A stretch of 64,000 nucleotides of DNA from Phoronis australis (Eukaryota; Phoronida; Phoronidae), in the NCBI GenBank assembly GCA_002633005.1, contig NMRA01000039.1, positions 724,335 to 788,334 on the forward strand, in the 5' to 3' direction. The notes beneath the pieces were generated by a model, which saw nothing but the letters and a program-made list of their open reading frames with translations, did no database searches and was not told where the DNA came from. This document shows positions 1 through 13,151 of the stretch, piece after piece; positions within the stretch are counted from its first letter, which is position 1; the number at the start of each line of letters is the position of its first letter. A program made the position numbers and the translations under genes.

Positions 1-227
1 GACAATATTCTTTGTTGCATTAGTAACTGGTCTTGGCTAATATTATCATTTTATGGCCTGGTCATCCTTTCAGCCAAAAGTAGTTCCAGAGGTGGCTTAT
101 CAGCCAATTATTCACGCATGCTGACTCACAATAGAAGCCTGATAAGAGTGAAGGTGGATAAATGCGGTGTTCCTACAGTTTCTTGTTTTAGTGGATGTGT
201 TCACGACATGTTGCATCACCTGACAAC
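1..227 (+). repeat. Dispersed repeat, copy 1 (inverted copy near 32.6 kb)
   Basis: About 200 bp match the reverse complement of 32550-32750 with few differences, including the shared stretches CTGGTCTTGGCTAAT, CCAGAGGTGGCTTATCAGCC and GGTGTTCCTACAGTTTCTTG. The left end may be cut by the window start. The 3' edge reads TTGCATCACCT, and the far end of the other copy also carries TTGCATCACCT on the opposite flank. That would fit terminal inverted repeats, but the second copy lacks a clear match at its other end. No coding potential is seen. The element class is unknown. Confidence 0.8.
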
Positions 228-1600
228 AACAAATCTCTCTCACTCACTCATATGTAACACATCCAGGTCGTTAACGGATGCCAACATGTTTTAATTTCCA
301 TGAACTACTCACGATAAATAGACCCTCCGTAATCCAAGTTTTGAAAGGGTCGACAATATTTCTAATCCAGGCGAAATTAGGAAGTAAACCTTTCTGCCTA
401 ATTTTTGAAATTATTTCTGCATTTTTGTTTATTTTTTTATGGGTCTTCACTATAACTTTAGTGAAGCCATGCAGATTGTGATGAAATATGTCAACCTTTG
501 CTAATATTAAGTACCAAGCACATTTGTTCATATTTCAAAGGTTTCAATGACACTACTAAGAATGCAAAAAATAACAGTAGTGCATGAGGCAACTCCTCCG
601 CTAACATTTGGTGTTTTGTTGCCCAACGCCTAAGCCAGTCTGACTAACAGGCCCTGATCAATCAAAAAGTTGCGCGTGTGGCTTATCAGCACTGCTGAGG
701 AAATTTTATTCACCAATTCCTCTTAAAATGTATCAATTTTAAAAAATCGAAGATGGCTAATAACTACTTTTCAATTTTACAGACAGCCATGTTCGTTGTT
801 TGCCTTAGTTGTTGTTTGAAACATGCCTGTTGTTGTTTACAACATCAATAATCTCTGTGAACACACATTCAGCCAAGCCCATGAATAGCGACAAGCTGAC
901 TTCAATCTTGTGACAATGCCACCAAGTCTTTGAAGTGGCGAGGAAATCCCTGGGTACTTGGGAGGGGAGAGGGATAAACAGTGCATACTTTCTAACCCAC
1001 TTGCCTGCAAATCGTGCAAATCCTGTTAGCGTAAGATTTGCCTAATGACAATGTAAAATTTAAGATTAATTTCTATTGAGAGATTTTACAAAACGAATTT
1101 CACTTATCTACCATATTGTGTTCAAAAATGAAAATGTTTTGCCATGCTATTTTTAGTGTGAATCCCATCTCATTACTTTCATATAGAGGGCATTTCACAA
1201 ATTAAAACTCAAACTAGACTACTAAACCATACAAAATGCATCTGTCAAACTTTCCAAACCATAACAAATGAAATGTTAAGAGAGCTGTAAAACAACTGAT
1301 CTTCCTTAAAGTTAAGCACAGCATGTTCAGTAAAGTATGGTAAACGGCTGAAATGGCCGTCTAATTAAGTCTTGATGACATAATTGACGTCAACGTCTAC
1401 CAAAGCACTCTCTTTGTACTGTGATTCTGAATGTCAAACAGCCCCAACTGTCATGTAAAGTTGTTAATGTGGATTAAACACTTTACAGTTTGATTTACAA
1501 TTCACTGGTTAGGACTAGAGTCACATTTTATATTTAAGCTACATTTACAGAGAGGCAGTTGTCACAGAACAACTAACACAGAACAGCTGATCGGGCACAA
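228..1600. other. No gene seen; one partial family A copy
   Basis: Only short, unrecognisable open frames on both strands. A partial reverse-strand copy of the AT-rich family A lies near 1075-1135 (CGAATTTCACTTATCTACC then ATATTGTG). An isolated perfect CRE palindrome TGACGTCA is at 1385-1392, without other promoter signals. Confidence 0.6.
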
Positions 1601-1734
1601 GTGTGTTGGTGTGTGTGCGTGCGTGCGTGTGCGTGTGGTGTGCGTGTGATGTGCGTGTGATGTGCGTGTGTATCGTATTGTATTTATTTATTTATTATAG
1701 TGACAAGTACAAGTGTGTGGGTGTGTGGGTGTCC
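1601..1734. repeat. GT-rich microsatellite with (ATTT)n stretch
   Basis: Imperfect GTGTGT / GTGCGTGT / GATGTGCGTGT tract at 1601-1672, then TATTTATTTATTTATTA at about 1681-1697, then a second GTGTGTGGGTGTGTGGGTGT tract. Read on the minus strand the ATAAATAAATA part could be the tail of a LINE, but no LINE body is recognisable beside it. Confidence 0.8.
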
Positions 1735-2021
1735 ATGTATAAACACGAGTGACACCTGACACAGAGCAAGTTGACACTGCGGCAGCCATTTTTCACACCG
1801 GTTTGAGAGGTAGACCAAGTAGCACTCAGTCAATGGCTTCAGGTTCTACTACACATCCAAACACAAACTGAGACAAGGGCTGAAAGAGATCATCTCCGTT
1901 GCGCTTGCACAGTAGTACGGATGATCTGCTAACAATCCACGTGGTTTGGACATTCGCTGTTGTTTACGTGAACATGTGCAGACAGTCTTGGTGTAAGTGA
2001 CTCACGCTGATCCAGTTTGAG

Positions 2022-2147
2022 ATCCAACGTCGTGTAAATGCATCCAACATCCTGTAAATGCATCCAATGTCGTGTAAATGCATCCAACGTCCTGTAAATG
2101 CATCCAACGTCGTGTAAATGCATCCAACGTCGTGTAAATGCATCCAA
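2022..2147. repeat. 20-bp minisatellite, about 6.3 copies
   Basis: Six consecutive units of CATCCAACGTCGTGTAAATG plus a partial one, differing at one or two positions each (CG or CC; AACG, AACA or AATG). Because 20 is not a multiple of three, each strand can read through in alternating frames, which explains the small open frames here. They are not taken as genes. Confidence 0.95.
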
Positions 2148-3825
2148 ATTAGAGCGAGCCGCACCTTGACAACTCGCGCTGTGACGACTGTTCCTCGTGT
2201 ATAAATAGCTGTAGTTATAGCTATGCTTGCAGGAATGGTACTACAAAAGCCTTTCAACAGGCTACGGAGCTTTGGGAAGACTTAACTTCAGTCTTGGATC
2301 GAAGTTCAATAGCGAAGATGTGGATTTAACAGCGAAGCGTCAACGTTTCGCTATGATGGAAACAACATCGATGCCATTGGAGCTTTCGATGGGGGTTACT
2401 GCGATTGCCAACAGCGGACGATGACTTGCTAGTATTGTTAATATTCCGTTCTAGTAATCATTATTTTTGACAGTATAAGCCTTCTATTTAAATGCATCCA
2501 TGTATTTACTGGATTCTTTACATAACAAAATCATTGAACGTACAGTGTACGCAAAACAAGTTCCTGCCATACTCTATATTGCCTTTGTTCAGTGAAGGTC
2601 GTATTAGTGCCATCTTGCAATAAGTTCACTGAACTAGTTCTTTGACTAACTCCAAAGCTGATGGGAATGGTAACACTTAACTTCACGGTTAACCATCGAA
2701 AGTTGGATAGTAGTGGAGTAAACTGTATGGGAATACAAATATTTTACAGATGGCAACGAGTAATAACACCAATAAAAGCAATAACAATGTCGTTTTGTTT
2801 GTTGTTGCTGTCAATAATAATGACAATGGTTTAATAGTTGTAATGATAACGACTTAAATAGCAAATAATCATAATGATAATTATGATCAAAAAAGATAAC
2901 AATACCACTATCAATAATACAGACAGTACTAATAACAGTTATAATAGTAACATTTGTTATGATAATAATAATATCAGCAAAATACCTCATAAACATTAAA
3001 CGTAATATGCGGCGAGCTGATAGTGCTACACCCTATTCATGTCATTTTTCGATAAAACACTCACTGCTTCATCAAACGGAACTCGCGCTAAATATTCCCC
3101 ACTTGCTACTACTTCAGTGCTGTTATCAGAGCTAACAGCACCATCTGGGGACCATCCGGGGAACCCTGCTTCAAACTGAGTGATTCAATAAGCTAAGGCC
3201 ACATAACTAACAGATGGAGAGATGGGGGCATACACTTCAACTGAAAATTAAATAAACAAAGATGGATTGTCAATAAAGGGAACCTGCACCAAGATAAGAG
3301 CCATCAAGAGACTATGTCCATCCATGCAGCTCATCTATCAATAGATCCAGAACCTCAAATACCAGATGACTGGTTATCACTGCTATTAAGTTGAATATGA
3401 GATGACTAGGTATCTCTCCAATTAGGTTATATCTGACTATTTTAAGTACAAATTGTCTCAAACTGCTAAACATGCATGTAATTGTTGGCTTCTGAGAAAT
3501 CAAACTTGGCAGCTAAATACAGAGTTTTCTGGATGTTAATCGGTGACATTGATTTGGTAAATCTTAACATTACTTGGCGCAAAATATTCCTTTCAAGTTT
3601 TCGTTACGTGCAAGCACCCATAATATCAAAAAGCATTGTTTGATGGTTGCTATGGTAAACAAATTACAACATGGGAAAGCATTAACTTGCAGCAACCATA
3701 CCTCATCAAAAAGAAGAGCAAAATTTCACATGCCCACTATATGTCCTAAAATCGCAAGATTTTACAATAATCAAATGTTTCAACTAACATAGCTGTGTGG
3801 AGGCACATCTGTAATGGTGAATTTT
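2148..3825. other. No gene seen; AT-rich low-complexity tract
   Basis: 2760-2995 is an imperfect AAT/AAC/ATAATG-type low-complexity run that makes an Ile-rich open frame on the minus strand. The rest shows no recognisable coding, RNA or mobile feature. Confidence 0.6.
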
Positions 3826-4035
3826 TCAGTAAAAACTCACTATTTAGGGCACAATGTGGCGGACAAGTGAAATTATGTTTTCTCGTTTTTTCATAAAAGA
3901 TTTGTATTATCAAATTCATGTTTTATCATGTTCCAGTTCTGTATAATAGCTACCATCATAAATTTTAACTCACAAAAAGTAAGCAATTTCTGAAAGTACA
4001 AAGCCTAGAATTTGATTTTTGAATTTTTGCCTATC
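3826..4035 (+). repeat. AT-rich dispersed repeat, family A
   Basis: Shares the family A head (CAGTAAAAACTCAC, TTTAGGGCACAATGTGG, ACAAGTGAAATT) and tail (AAAGCCTAGAA, TGATTTTTGAATTTTTGC) with copies at 8036, 14836 and 63785. Full copies are about 225 bp, AT-rich and non-coding. No terminal repeat or A/B box is evident, so the class (MITE or SINE) is open. Confidence 0.6.
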
Positions 4036-5609
4036 TGCAATTAATTGGGTCAGGTGACCATGTCTTTTTAGTAAAATTTAATTAAAACAAACAGTACATT
4101 GATAGCAAAACAACAGCCTCAATACAATGATCAAATTTTATTAGACATCAATACTCAAGATAATATCTCAAAAACACTGCTACAGTTTCTATATTATAAT
4201 TTTGTTTTCATTTCACGCAAATCATATAGAGCCCTATATTTAGACAGCCTTTTCCACAAATGTCCATCTTATGATAGCTACTGCTGTATAAACTCAGTCT
4301 CTGTGTAACTGCACTGGTTTCAATGATTCAACAGTTGTCTTACAGACTATACACGTGTCTTCCTATTACACTCCATACAGGATATATAGAATAACTCATT
4401 ATATACAGCGTAACAACAGAGAAACAAACAAAAGCATTTTATGAATTCATTAAAGCCTCATTTAAATACGAAAGTAACGATACGTTCCTTCACAGCGCTA
4501 AGGTACTATATCAGACATAAACTAACGACATCTACCCGTCAACTCATGAGACTTTCCAAATAAGGAAGTCATTGCGATTATGAACTTTATAATTCGCTTG
4601 TACGAAGCCGACTGCGCGCTGACGGCCAAAATGAGGCTGACCTGAAATTCAGCTCTATTTTGCAACAGCTTCGCTGGTCCTGCTATCATTCGGCAATGAT
4701 AACTTCACTGTTGGTTAATATCTGAAACTAATGGTAAAGCTCAACTGAACTTTCCTATTCATATATCCAATCCACTTCTAAAAGTGAATGAAGATGGGTG
4801 CGAAAAGAGCTGTAAATTTTCAAGCTAGCTCATCGGATGTAACACCACGATGGTTTTCATTGTTGGGATGCAAAACTTTTAAAATTTTTTGACAATTAAA
4901 ATTATTACCGCTAGTACTGCAACCATTTTGGCAAATCATTTTCTGGTGAAATGGGGGAAAATGCGCACATTCCACTAAGACAGGTCAGTAGGTCAGGGTT
5001 TGATAAAAAGTTCTCACAAACGTCAACATGTGAAAGAAATTAGAGTAGTGTCCAATCAACATATTACCATCAGCCAGATAGGCCATAATGGTAATCGCAT
5101 TAGAATTTTAATGCTTCACACAGTCACTCTTCATCAGCTAGACTACACTGGTCAGCTGGTTCCACTTGCATACTGTCTCACTGAATATCTCTCTCAACAG
5201 TCAAAGATTAACCATACCTAATCTCCATAGCCCCTTCCTCCTCCCCGCCCTCTCCCTCACACCTCCAACTCAAACCAGGGGTAGCCACAGGGGTCACAGT
5301 CATTAACCACTTTGTACTAGGTCAACTGAATACCATGAGAACCAAAGATCAAAAGTCGTGGCCAGGTGTGTTGGGACATGTAAATTTGACACAACCTATC
5401 AACAAGAAATTATCACTACCAGGCAGGATGGAAAATTGTTACATTGGGCAGATGAGACAGCTCAAATTACTAGGACTCAAGACATCTTTTATAGCTTGAG
5501 GGCCACACTGCCTCTTTCAATCACCATGGCCATCTACCTCCTTCACATCCCGCCGTGGTACTTGTGGTATAAAGGTTACACTGGAAAAGACTTCATTATG
5601 TGCTGCCTT
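4036..5609. other. No gene or repeat recognised
   Basis: AT-rich sequence with only short open frames on both strands. 4099-4308, 5000-5221 and 5358-5627 on the plus strand resemble nothing known to me and lack splice or promoter context. Confidence 0.5.
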
Positions 5610-5643
5610 ACCTTTTGTGAAAAATGAAAAATTGGAATTTCAC

Positions 5644-6186
5644 TTGTCAGCCATATTGTGTACTAAACGTGTAAGATTAATCACTTTCATACATGAAATG
5701 CAAGCTTTCTTCCCATTGTTTCTACTCTCAGCTAAAAGATGTCCTTAACAAACAGGCAGATTGGAAGATTTTAGCCATGAGGAATTCCATGATGTGGTGT
5801 CCCCATGAGTCATAGTCAGGTGATTAGTGTAATGGGCCGCGGCCTTGAGGCTTAAACACGCCTGATGTAACGCAAAAGGCATCAGGCCACCTGCACCCTT
5901 TTTTTGACATGAAANTTGTCAGCCATATTGTGTACTAAACGTGTAAGATTAATCACTTTCATACATGAAATGCAAGCTTTCTTCCCATTGTTTCTACTCT
6001 CAGCTAAAAGATGTCCTTAACAAACAGGCAGATTAGAAGATTTTAGCCATGAGGAATTCCATGATGTGGTGTCCCCATGAGTCATAGTCAGGTGATTAGT
6101 GTAATGGGCCGCGGCCTTGTGGCTTAAACACGCCTGATGTAACGCAAAAGGCATCAGGCCACCTGCACCCTTTTTTTGACATGAAA
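5644..6186. repeat. Direct 271-bp duplication either side of a single N
   Basis: 5644-5914 and 5916-6186 are the same sequence at an offset of 272. I see only two clear substitutions (GATTGGAAG/GATTAGAAG and CCTTGAGGC/CCTTGTGGC), and the N at 5915 sits exactly at the junction. This is what an unmerged overlap of two haplotype contigs looks like, so the duplication is probably an assembly artefact. The unit begins with a reverse-strand piece of family A (TCAGCCATATTGTGTACTAA). Its right part (ATTAGTGTAATGGGCC ... CTGCACCC, T7) faintly resembles 18262-18340. Confidence 0.9.
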
Positions 6187-8035
6187 ACGCGGAGTACCCT
6201 ATTCCATGAGTTGAGCACACTGTAAGAAAAATTCTGTTTCAAATATTTCATCAGACACATGAAAATCCTCAATTTTGCGAAAGAATTTCTATACATATTC
6301 AACGCAAAACAGAAGAGAGCAAATTAAGTAAAAACCCATTGTCTATCAAAGATACACTAATTGGTGATTACTTTACAAAATGATGAAATTAAGCATCACG
6401 ATTATCGTCATTTTGGGGTGAAATATGCCATTAGCCTAATTTCAGGGAAATGATGCTCTGTGTGAAAAACGAATCTCATAATAAAATGAACCGTGTTAGC
6501 ACTCACAGATTGTTTGGCTGATGAACTAATTAGCGTAAATGGTAATCACGCAAAAAACATACGGTCATCACTCTCTTGTAGAATGAATTGAGCCAGTTAT
6601 AAAAACAGTTGGCTAACAGAATTACAACGACGGCTTCAAAGACAACTTGTCTGAAGTTTCTGCTCCATTATCGACACTTTGAATACTAACATTAAGTTTC
6701 AAATAGAACCTGTAAGCTTCCAATACTAAGGCAATTCTCTGTAGAACCATTAAATATCCGCTAACCCCATTCCAGCGACCACTGGAAGCCATGCAGGAGC
6801 TAAATTCCCATGTATTTCAAAATCCCGGAAATATTTCAGGAAAAACATTAACAGGATTAATTTCACAAACGGCCCTGTCCCTAAAGACTCCTGCCAGAAT
6901 ACTGGTATTTTGATAATCCTATTGGCAGGCACTGACACTATACCACTCTTAACTGAGTAAACAATCCGGTTTAACTCGGGCATAAAATTTCTTGGTATTC
7001 TTCCAGGCAATTTTGGTGGAATTCAGAATACCGGGTAAATCATGTCCCAATGCGAAAACTTTTGCGATCAAAATTTCAGTAGAAAAAAATATCTGGATTA
7101 CTTCCACTAAATTTCACGTGTGAACGGCACTAGTTACTCCGCACAGAATTGTCACGTGTCAAATACAGAACTGGTCAATCCAACTGCTGTGTAATCGGTA
7201 ATGTAATCCACTTTTTAAAACCATAAAATAACCAGATTGTCTGGTTTAGTTTAAATTAACATAATTAACATAATTATCAAAGCCCCACAAGTTGTTCAAA
7301 TATTTTCATTAGGCTAATGAAATTAGGATACTTCAGGATTTGGTTGCATCAGAGTTTGAGTTAGACTGGCGTGATGTCTGGGTGTCGCCAAGCAGCCAAC
7401 CTCTGGGCTTTTTATGAGAATGTTGACTGAATAAAGATCTACTCTCAAGGTTAAACGCTAAAAAATTATGATTTGTCAAATTACATACGGTAAAATCTCA
7501 CCAATTTAGGACACAAATAAAATGTATGTTATTTCCTTAGCTTCATGGCAGACATGTAGATGAAGTTTAGGCTTTACCATCAGAAAAGATTATGAAACAA
7601 TGTAATTGAAGTCCCACTGGTTGTAGACAAGTTAGGGATACCCTTAGGCTTCATTTTAATTCAAATCAGTACAACTTTAACTTTAACCCAAACCAGTTTG
7701 TTCAAAACGTATTGTTAAATGGTACGCCTTCAGCGTATCATTTTTTCAAAATGAACAGATTAAACATAATATGCACATTTTCGTAATCCCTGGCCACACT
7801 TAATTGATTAAATCCTCAGCAACTTGATTATTTTTCTAAAAACCTGGAAACACCCCTAAAAATACTCTGATGCATGTCATGCACCCAGACACATTTTATT
7901 GTCTGCCTTTTCAAGATCAGAGGTAAGATCGTTAACATTACTAATTTGTCCGAAACCGTGTTAACGGCACTTTTTGTCTATTAGTCAAGGATTTTTTACT
8001 CTAGTACTCACGGTAGAAGTACAACCTAACGCGGG
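6187..8035. other. No gene seen; family A head at 7487-7560
   Basis: Non-coding in appearance. ACGGTAAAATCTCACCAATTTAGGACACAAATAAAATG at about 7487 matches only the head of family A and then diverges. Open frames such as 6750-7010 on the minus strand are not recognisable. Confidence 0.5.
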
Positions 8036-8262
8036 TACCAGAATTCTCCACTATATTTACGACACAATGTTGCCAACAAGTCAAATTCTGATTTGTTAAA
8101 TTTCTCTACAAAAGAACATTTTATTCTACTGCAAGCATGGTTTGAATCGTATCGATGTCATAAAAATATTAATTTTCCTAAGTTCCTAAACATGTAATCA
8201 AACCTAGAAGAATGGATTATGAGCATTTTGGCAATTATTTTTATGCGAAATTATCGAAGAAT
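8036..8262 (+). repeat. AT-rich dispersed repeat, family A
   Basis: A near full-length copy. It has ACACAATGTTGCCAACAAGT, then GCAAGCATGGTTTGAAT, GATGTCATAAAAATA, ATCAAACCTAGAAGAATGG and CATTTTGGCAATTATTTTT in the same order as at 14836 and 63785. The 111-residue open frame starting at 8212 begins inside this repeat and runs into low-complexity AT sequence, so it is not called as a gene. Confidence 0.75.
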
Positions 8263-8444
8263 CACCGTAATACCACAATGTTATACAGTGTTTACCCATT
8301 ACCATTCTATATTTACCCACAATGCTGCACACAGGAAGACCACATGTTGGACAAGATGCCACACTTACCACCACTTTACATCACATTAGTACACCAAGTC
8401 AATAATGTTTTATCAGCTACCCCTGCCTTTTTTAGATCTTTCGC

Positions 8445-8782
8445 AGGGCCCTCATCATGTATATTCATTTGTTATTTATATAATGTCTTACTTTTATTAA
8501 TTATGCATTGTCTGTTTTTAATTTTTTATATTTATATTTATTTTTAGTTATCTTGTCTTTATTTCTTTATCTTCTATTCATCATTTCATTTTTTATTTTG
8601 CTTCATCAGTCTTTCCTGGTTAATTTCGTATTCTTTGTTTATTACTTAAATTAGTCTTTCATTTTGTAATTTTGTTTTTGTCTTACTATCTCTTTGCTTT
8701 TTACTGAGGGCCCCAATTGAAAGCAGTGGGAACTGATGGGGCTACCCTCATTGTAAATATTACATTAATAAATAAATAATAA
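8445..8782 (+). mobile_element. Possible 3' end of a LINE (non-LTR retrotransposon)
   Basis: A pyrimidine- and T-rich stretch (8480-8700) is followed by a denser block (GAGGGCCCCAATTGAAAG ... ATGGGGCTACCCTCATTG) and a terminal TAATAAATAAATAATAAAG run. Short tandem A-rich tails after such a block are typical of non-LTR retrotransposon 3' ends. No reverse transcriptase sequence is seen upstream, so this would be a heavily 5'-truncated copy. GGGCCCTCA near 8448 and TGAGGGCCC near 8706 are inverted to each other, so a small TIR element is the alternative. Confidence 0.35.
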
Positions 8783-11700
8783 AGAAAGAAATCTCCGAGG
8801 TGAAAGGTGCCTGTGCCTTCTGAGAGGGAAATTTTTTGGGATGAGGGGAAATTTTTGCCTCCCGAATACCATCAATAGCACGTCCACCCTATTGTAAGCC
8901 CTCATAGGCTCTGCCTCATTGCAGCCAAAACTAAAAGTTTGTGCTCTTTCAAATTGTCACTTGTGTGAGTTACAAGTGATTTGAACCTCGCGATGAATTT
9001 TTCAATCGAAGAGAATTTTTAGGCCTCGTGGGAGAAAGTTTACGTGATTTTTCAATATTTTTCAGAGCAAAATGGGGCCCGATATTCGGCCCCAATATCG
9101 AGGAATTAAGGGTCCTGTTACCTCATCCATTTTGGCTCAGACATTTGTCATATGCCTTAGTTTTCGAAAATTAGGTCAATCATACGATGCATTTCCTACC
9201 TCCATAAATAGGGAAGCTGAATTTGAGGCATGGCTGAATTGCTGAAATTCATTTCAAATCAAAATTTACTACAAAGTTTCCATTTGATCACAACTCTATA
9301 GAACTAACAGTGCTGATAATGAACTAAAACTTCCGTAGTGTTTGCATGCCTTCAAAAGCTTGAATTGTCAAGATTTTATTTTTTGCAGTTTACCACACGT
9401 TTCGTTTGCAACAATTTTCAAAATGAGAAAGCACCACCTGGCAGCACATTTTGACCAGTTCTACATCAACACCTAGATACACCTGTCACTCATACAGTTG
9501 TTTTTTCTGGTTTTTAAGCAAATAGGTGAAGAACACCCGCTGGGAAAGGTATGTTTCATGCATTAGTTACAGCTGTTGCATAAGTACTGCTTCCATCAAC
9601 ACTTCAGACTATGAAATGAACAGCTTTTTTACATCTTAGCAATGATTGGCAGTGAATCTGCATAATCTATTTCTCAGGTTTCCATAGCAACTGTTCCACA
9701 GGGCTGACAATGATTTGCCATGCTGCCCTATTGCTTCTCAAGGTAAAATGTATTAGCTATCTGGTGAATGACAAGCAATGACAGTTGAGTATATACCAAC
9801 TAATTTTCATGTGTCTAAAGCAAAAGTCCTTTCTTCACTATTCTTAATGAGGGTTAAACCTCAACTGAGTGCTGATGGCTGGCTTCCATGATGGCCACTA
9901 GGACACTCACACTACATTCACCCCCTTCCGTACACTCAAGTCAAGGTAAAAATGATTTTGAATTTCTTTACCATAGCTACAGTATAAGCCAAAAGAAAAC
10001 AGAACGAATCCTCATGACAGTTGAGTGCAAGCATGATTGACAGTCATGGCAGCCATCCCTCATGACAGAAAACGAAGGGTAATTTACCGGAAAGCTATTA
10101 AAGTGGAAAAACCAATCACTATCCATATAGTTCAGATCAAATCAGTATGAAAACAAACCTCTAATAACTTTAAAAGCTGCAGCGCGCTGCAAACGCAAAC
10201 GACCGATGCACTGTAATTAGGTCGCTCGTTGCCGCACTATTACACGTGATAGTCGGCGTTCAGTATCAGAAGTTGCATCGGACTGAAACTGATACATGAG
10301 AGTACTTAGAATTGCACTAAAATTCGATCAATTCATCATGGTGTGACGGCGCCTAGTCATATTATCCGTACTTGAAATGCGCAATCATGTTCACAGGTGC
10401 CCCGCACGCACAAATATTGCACTTAAAAAACCCATTAAAATGTTTGAAAGGACAAACATTGATTGTATGCGTGCATTGTGATTCCAATAATAATTTTGCC
10501 ATGACTGAGTTGTATGGAGGCGTCAGTCTTGCACCCCAGTTGACCAAGTCTGTTTAATGATAATAAGCACCATGTTGTTACTTAAAAGGCAATAATTTCA
10601 TTTGCAATCACAACTTGTGTTACTTAACTTCACTTGGGGGTACATACACTTTACTTTGTTAGCCTTTTTTGGCTCTTTTTCAACATAACAGAACTCAGTC
10701 AATATCCAAACATTTTGGTTTGATTAGATATTAAATAATTTGCTGTGTTGCATAGGCTAACATATTCAGCAATTCTTTTTATTACAGAGTGTGAACTTAA
10801 CTTTTTAACCTTCTTTATAGTAGATGAGGGTTAGAAACAGAATCTACAAATTTTGTACAACGAGTTCCTGTTTTAGGATGGACTACCATTTCTCAACGAT
10901 TAAGGACAACTTCATCTAAGTGATTCTGAAAGTGACTCAAGTTATTCCCAGTCATGTCAAATCAATTGCTTATTTAATAAAATAAATTTCTTTTTTACTG
11001 TTGACAGTTGGAAATTGTAAATTTTAAAATGGCCACTCGGAACGCTAAAAATGCATGAAATTTGTAGACAAAAACATGCATAAATTTTTCAAACGATGTC
11101 CGATTTTGATGAATCTTTTTTTAATTTGCACAACTAAATAACCCTTTGCATATGAGATTCAGTTGGCATTTGTTAAGTGACCAAAAAGATTATTTTAGCC
11201 CGTAACAAAGTCGACACTAGAATAACGGTATTTTGCCTTTGACTTGTACTACGGCCTTGGACAAGAAATTGTTAGGATTCACATCAATGTTGGAAGCCTT
11301 GAAATGAAAAAAATCAAATTTGTCAATTAGTTTAGTATGAAGTTGGTGAGATTTTACCTGAAGACAGAAATGTTAATTCATGTGAGACACGTTTACAATT
11401 AAGTTCTTAGAGGATACTGGTTATGTCAAAAAAACATCGTTGGTTTTGGTCTATGGCTTTTTTAAAAGTTGATGCAGTGGACTGTTTTTAGTTGCTCACT
11501 TTATCAAAAGACTGTATACAAGACAAGAACAACCAAATGTTTAAACCCAGGGCTTTTCGAAAAAGGTGGGGCCCTTAAAATGCCGAAATTGATGCCAGCA
11601 GCCGTTTTTGCTTTCCTACAAGTCAGTGTCAGGCACGGTTTTAAAAATGACACAGTGCTTTAACAGACCAGAACCAACTATGCCTTTTTGGCTACCACTA

Positions 11701-13151
11701 AAGATTTTACAATGAAACATGAGTGATCAAGCAAGATCTGACAAGAAATAACTACACAATTTCTAAACTATGAATACATGAGGTTGACATAACATTAAAA
11801 GGGGAGTTTTGAATCAACAACATTCATTACAAAAAAATCGCTTCATTACTGAATTTTCAAACATTAGAGAAGCTGACGATTAGTCCAGTGCAGTCTGCAG
11901 GTTGTCACAGTTATGGCAAGAAGTATCTCTTCCCCAGGACAGAAAATCATGACAACACATGTAATTAACTGCCTGCCATAGAGACAAAAACTGTGGAAGG
12001 AGAGCCACTTTTAGCCAACTGAAGCAGACACTGCATTGTTACATAATTAGAAAACATCAGCCTAGTAGAGTTCAATAAAGATAGTACCTCGCTAAAAGCA
12101 AGATCTCACGAGATTCCGCTGGATATCGCTGTGTATTTTCAATGAGAGCACGCGATTTTGGCTAGATTTTTCTCGCCACGAGACAGCTACGCAGCTTTAC
12201 ACTTACTATGTGGAAAAAATTAGATTTTTTGGACAAAAGAACTTAACAGCTTATTTATTGTTAGACAAGGCTATTCTTGCAAAACACCTACAAACAGGCA
12301 CTAATAAACGTCAAATTAATCATGTCGACAACAGGACACTTGGAAAATGCCAGTAAGTAAATAGAGCATGAGCCTGAGAGACCAGATTCCAACCCAGCAG
12401 ATGGTGCTAAAAATAATACTAGCTGCCACACCTGATTACTACCCAGAAATGTGTATTACATCACACAGAGGTACTGATAATCCTACACCAGGTGCTAATT
12501 ACATTTATCAAACCCCAGCTCAACACCATGTGAAGAGAAAGGTAAAAGACAATATAACACAACAAAAACTTCAATTGACATAATCGTAACACGAATTTTG
12601 TTGATATCTGTTCCCCAGTTTGCTGAACTCAACAGTCTTCTCATTGAGTAAACTCAAGAAACGGTAACACACTTAGTAGACAAGAACATATAAACGGCTA
12701 CGCTCAGTGTCACACTGACTGATCAAAAATGACCAACTTCAAAGTGAAAGAATAGAAAAGACCTATGAGACGATAACAAGGTCAAGCTGAAATCCCACAA
12801 ATTGGAAACTGGATTAAATCAAGTCAGATGTGGTGAATCTTCCCCTGAAGTCCAACAACTAACTCCATATGTGAGAACAAAGCAGTTCATTAAAGACCCA
12901 TACAGTGATTTTCACCAAGGAAATTAGGTCAAGACGAAATTGAAAACTTGAAATTGAAATTTAAATAAGTCAAGTTAGCCTGGTTTGATTACGTAGTGAG
13001 AAACGCTGATTTGTCAAATCAAAAAACTAAAACACAAAACAAAACAACGCTTTTCAAAGAGAGCACTGCTTGAGGCTGTAAAGTTAAAAATAATTCCTGT
13101 GAGCTCCAACGCAACCACAGTATTAACCACAGAAACAAGAAGTATCAACTC
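8783..13151. other. No gene seen; isolated family A fragment and a 14-bp palindrome
   Basis: No supported gene. A reverse-strand family A head lies near 11270-11375 (GGTGAGATTTTACC). A perfect palindrome, TGCAGCGCGCTGCA, is at 10178-10191 in a locally CpG-richer patch (10170-10350) that could be regulatory but shows no TATA box, splice donor or frame. Confidence 0.5.

Noticed and set aside
1385-1392. Perfect CRE palindrome TGACGTCA as a promoter element
   Set aside because: Isolated 8-mer with no start site, TATA box or exon nearby; expected by chance at about one per 65 kb.
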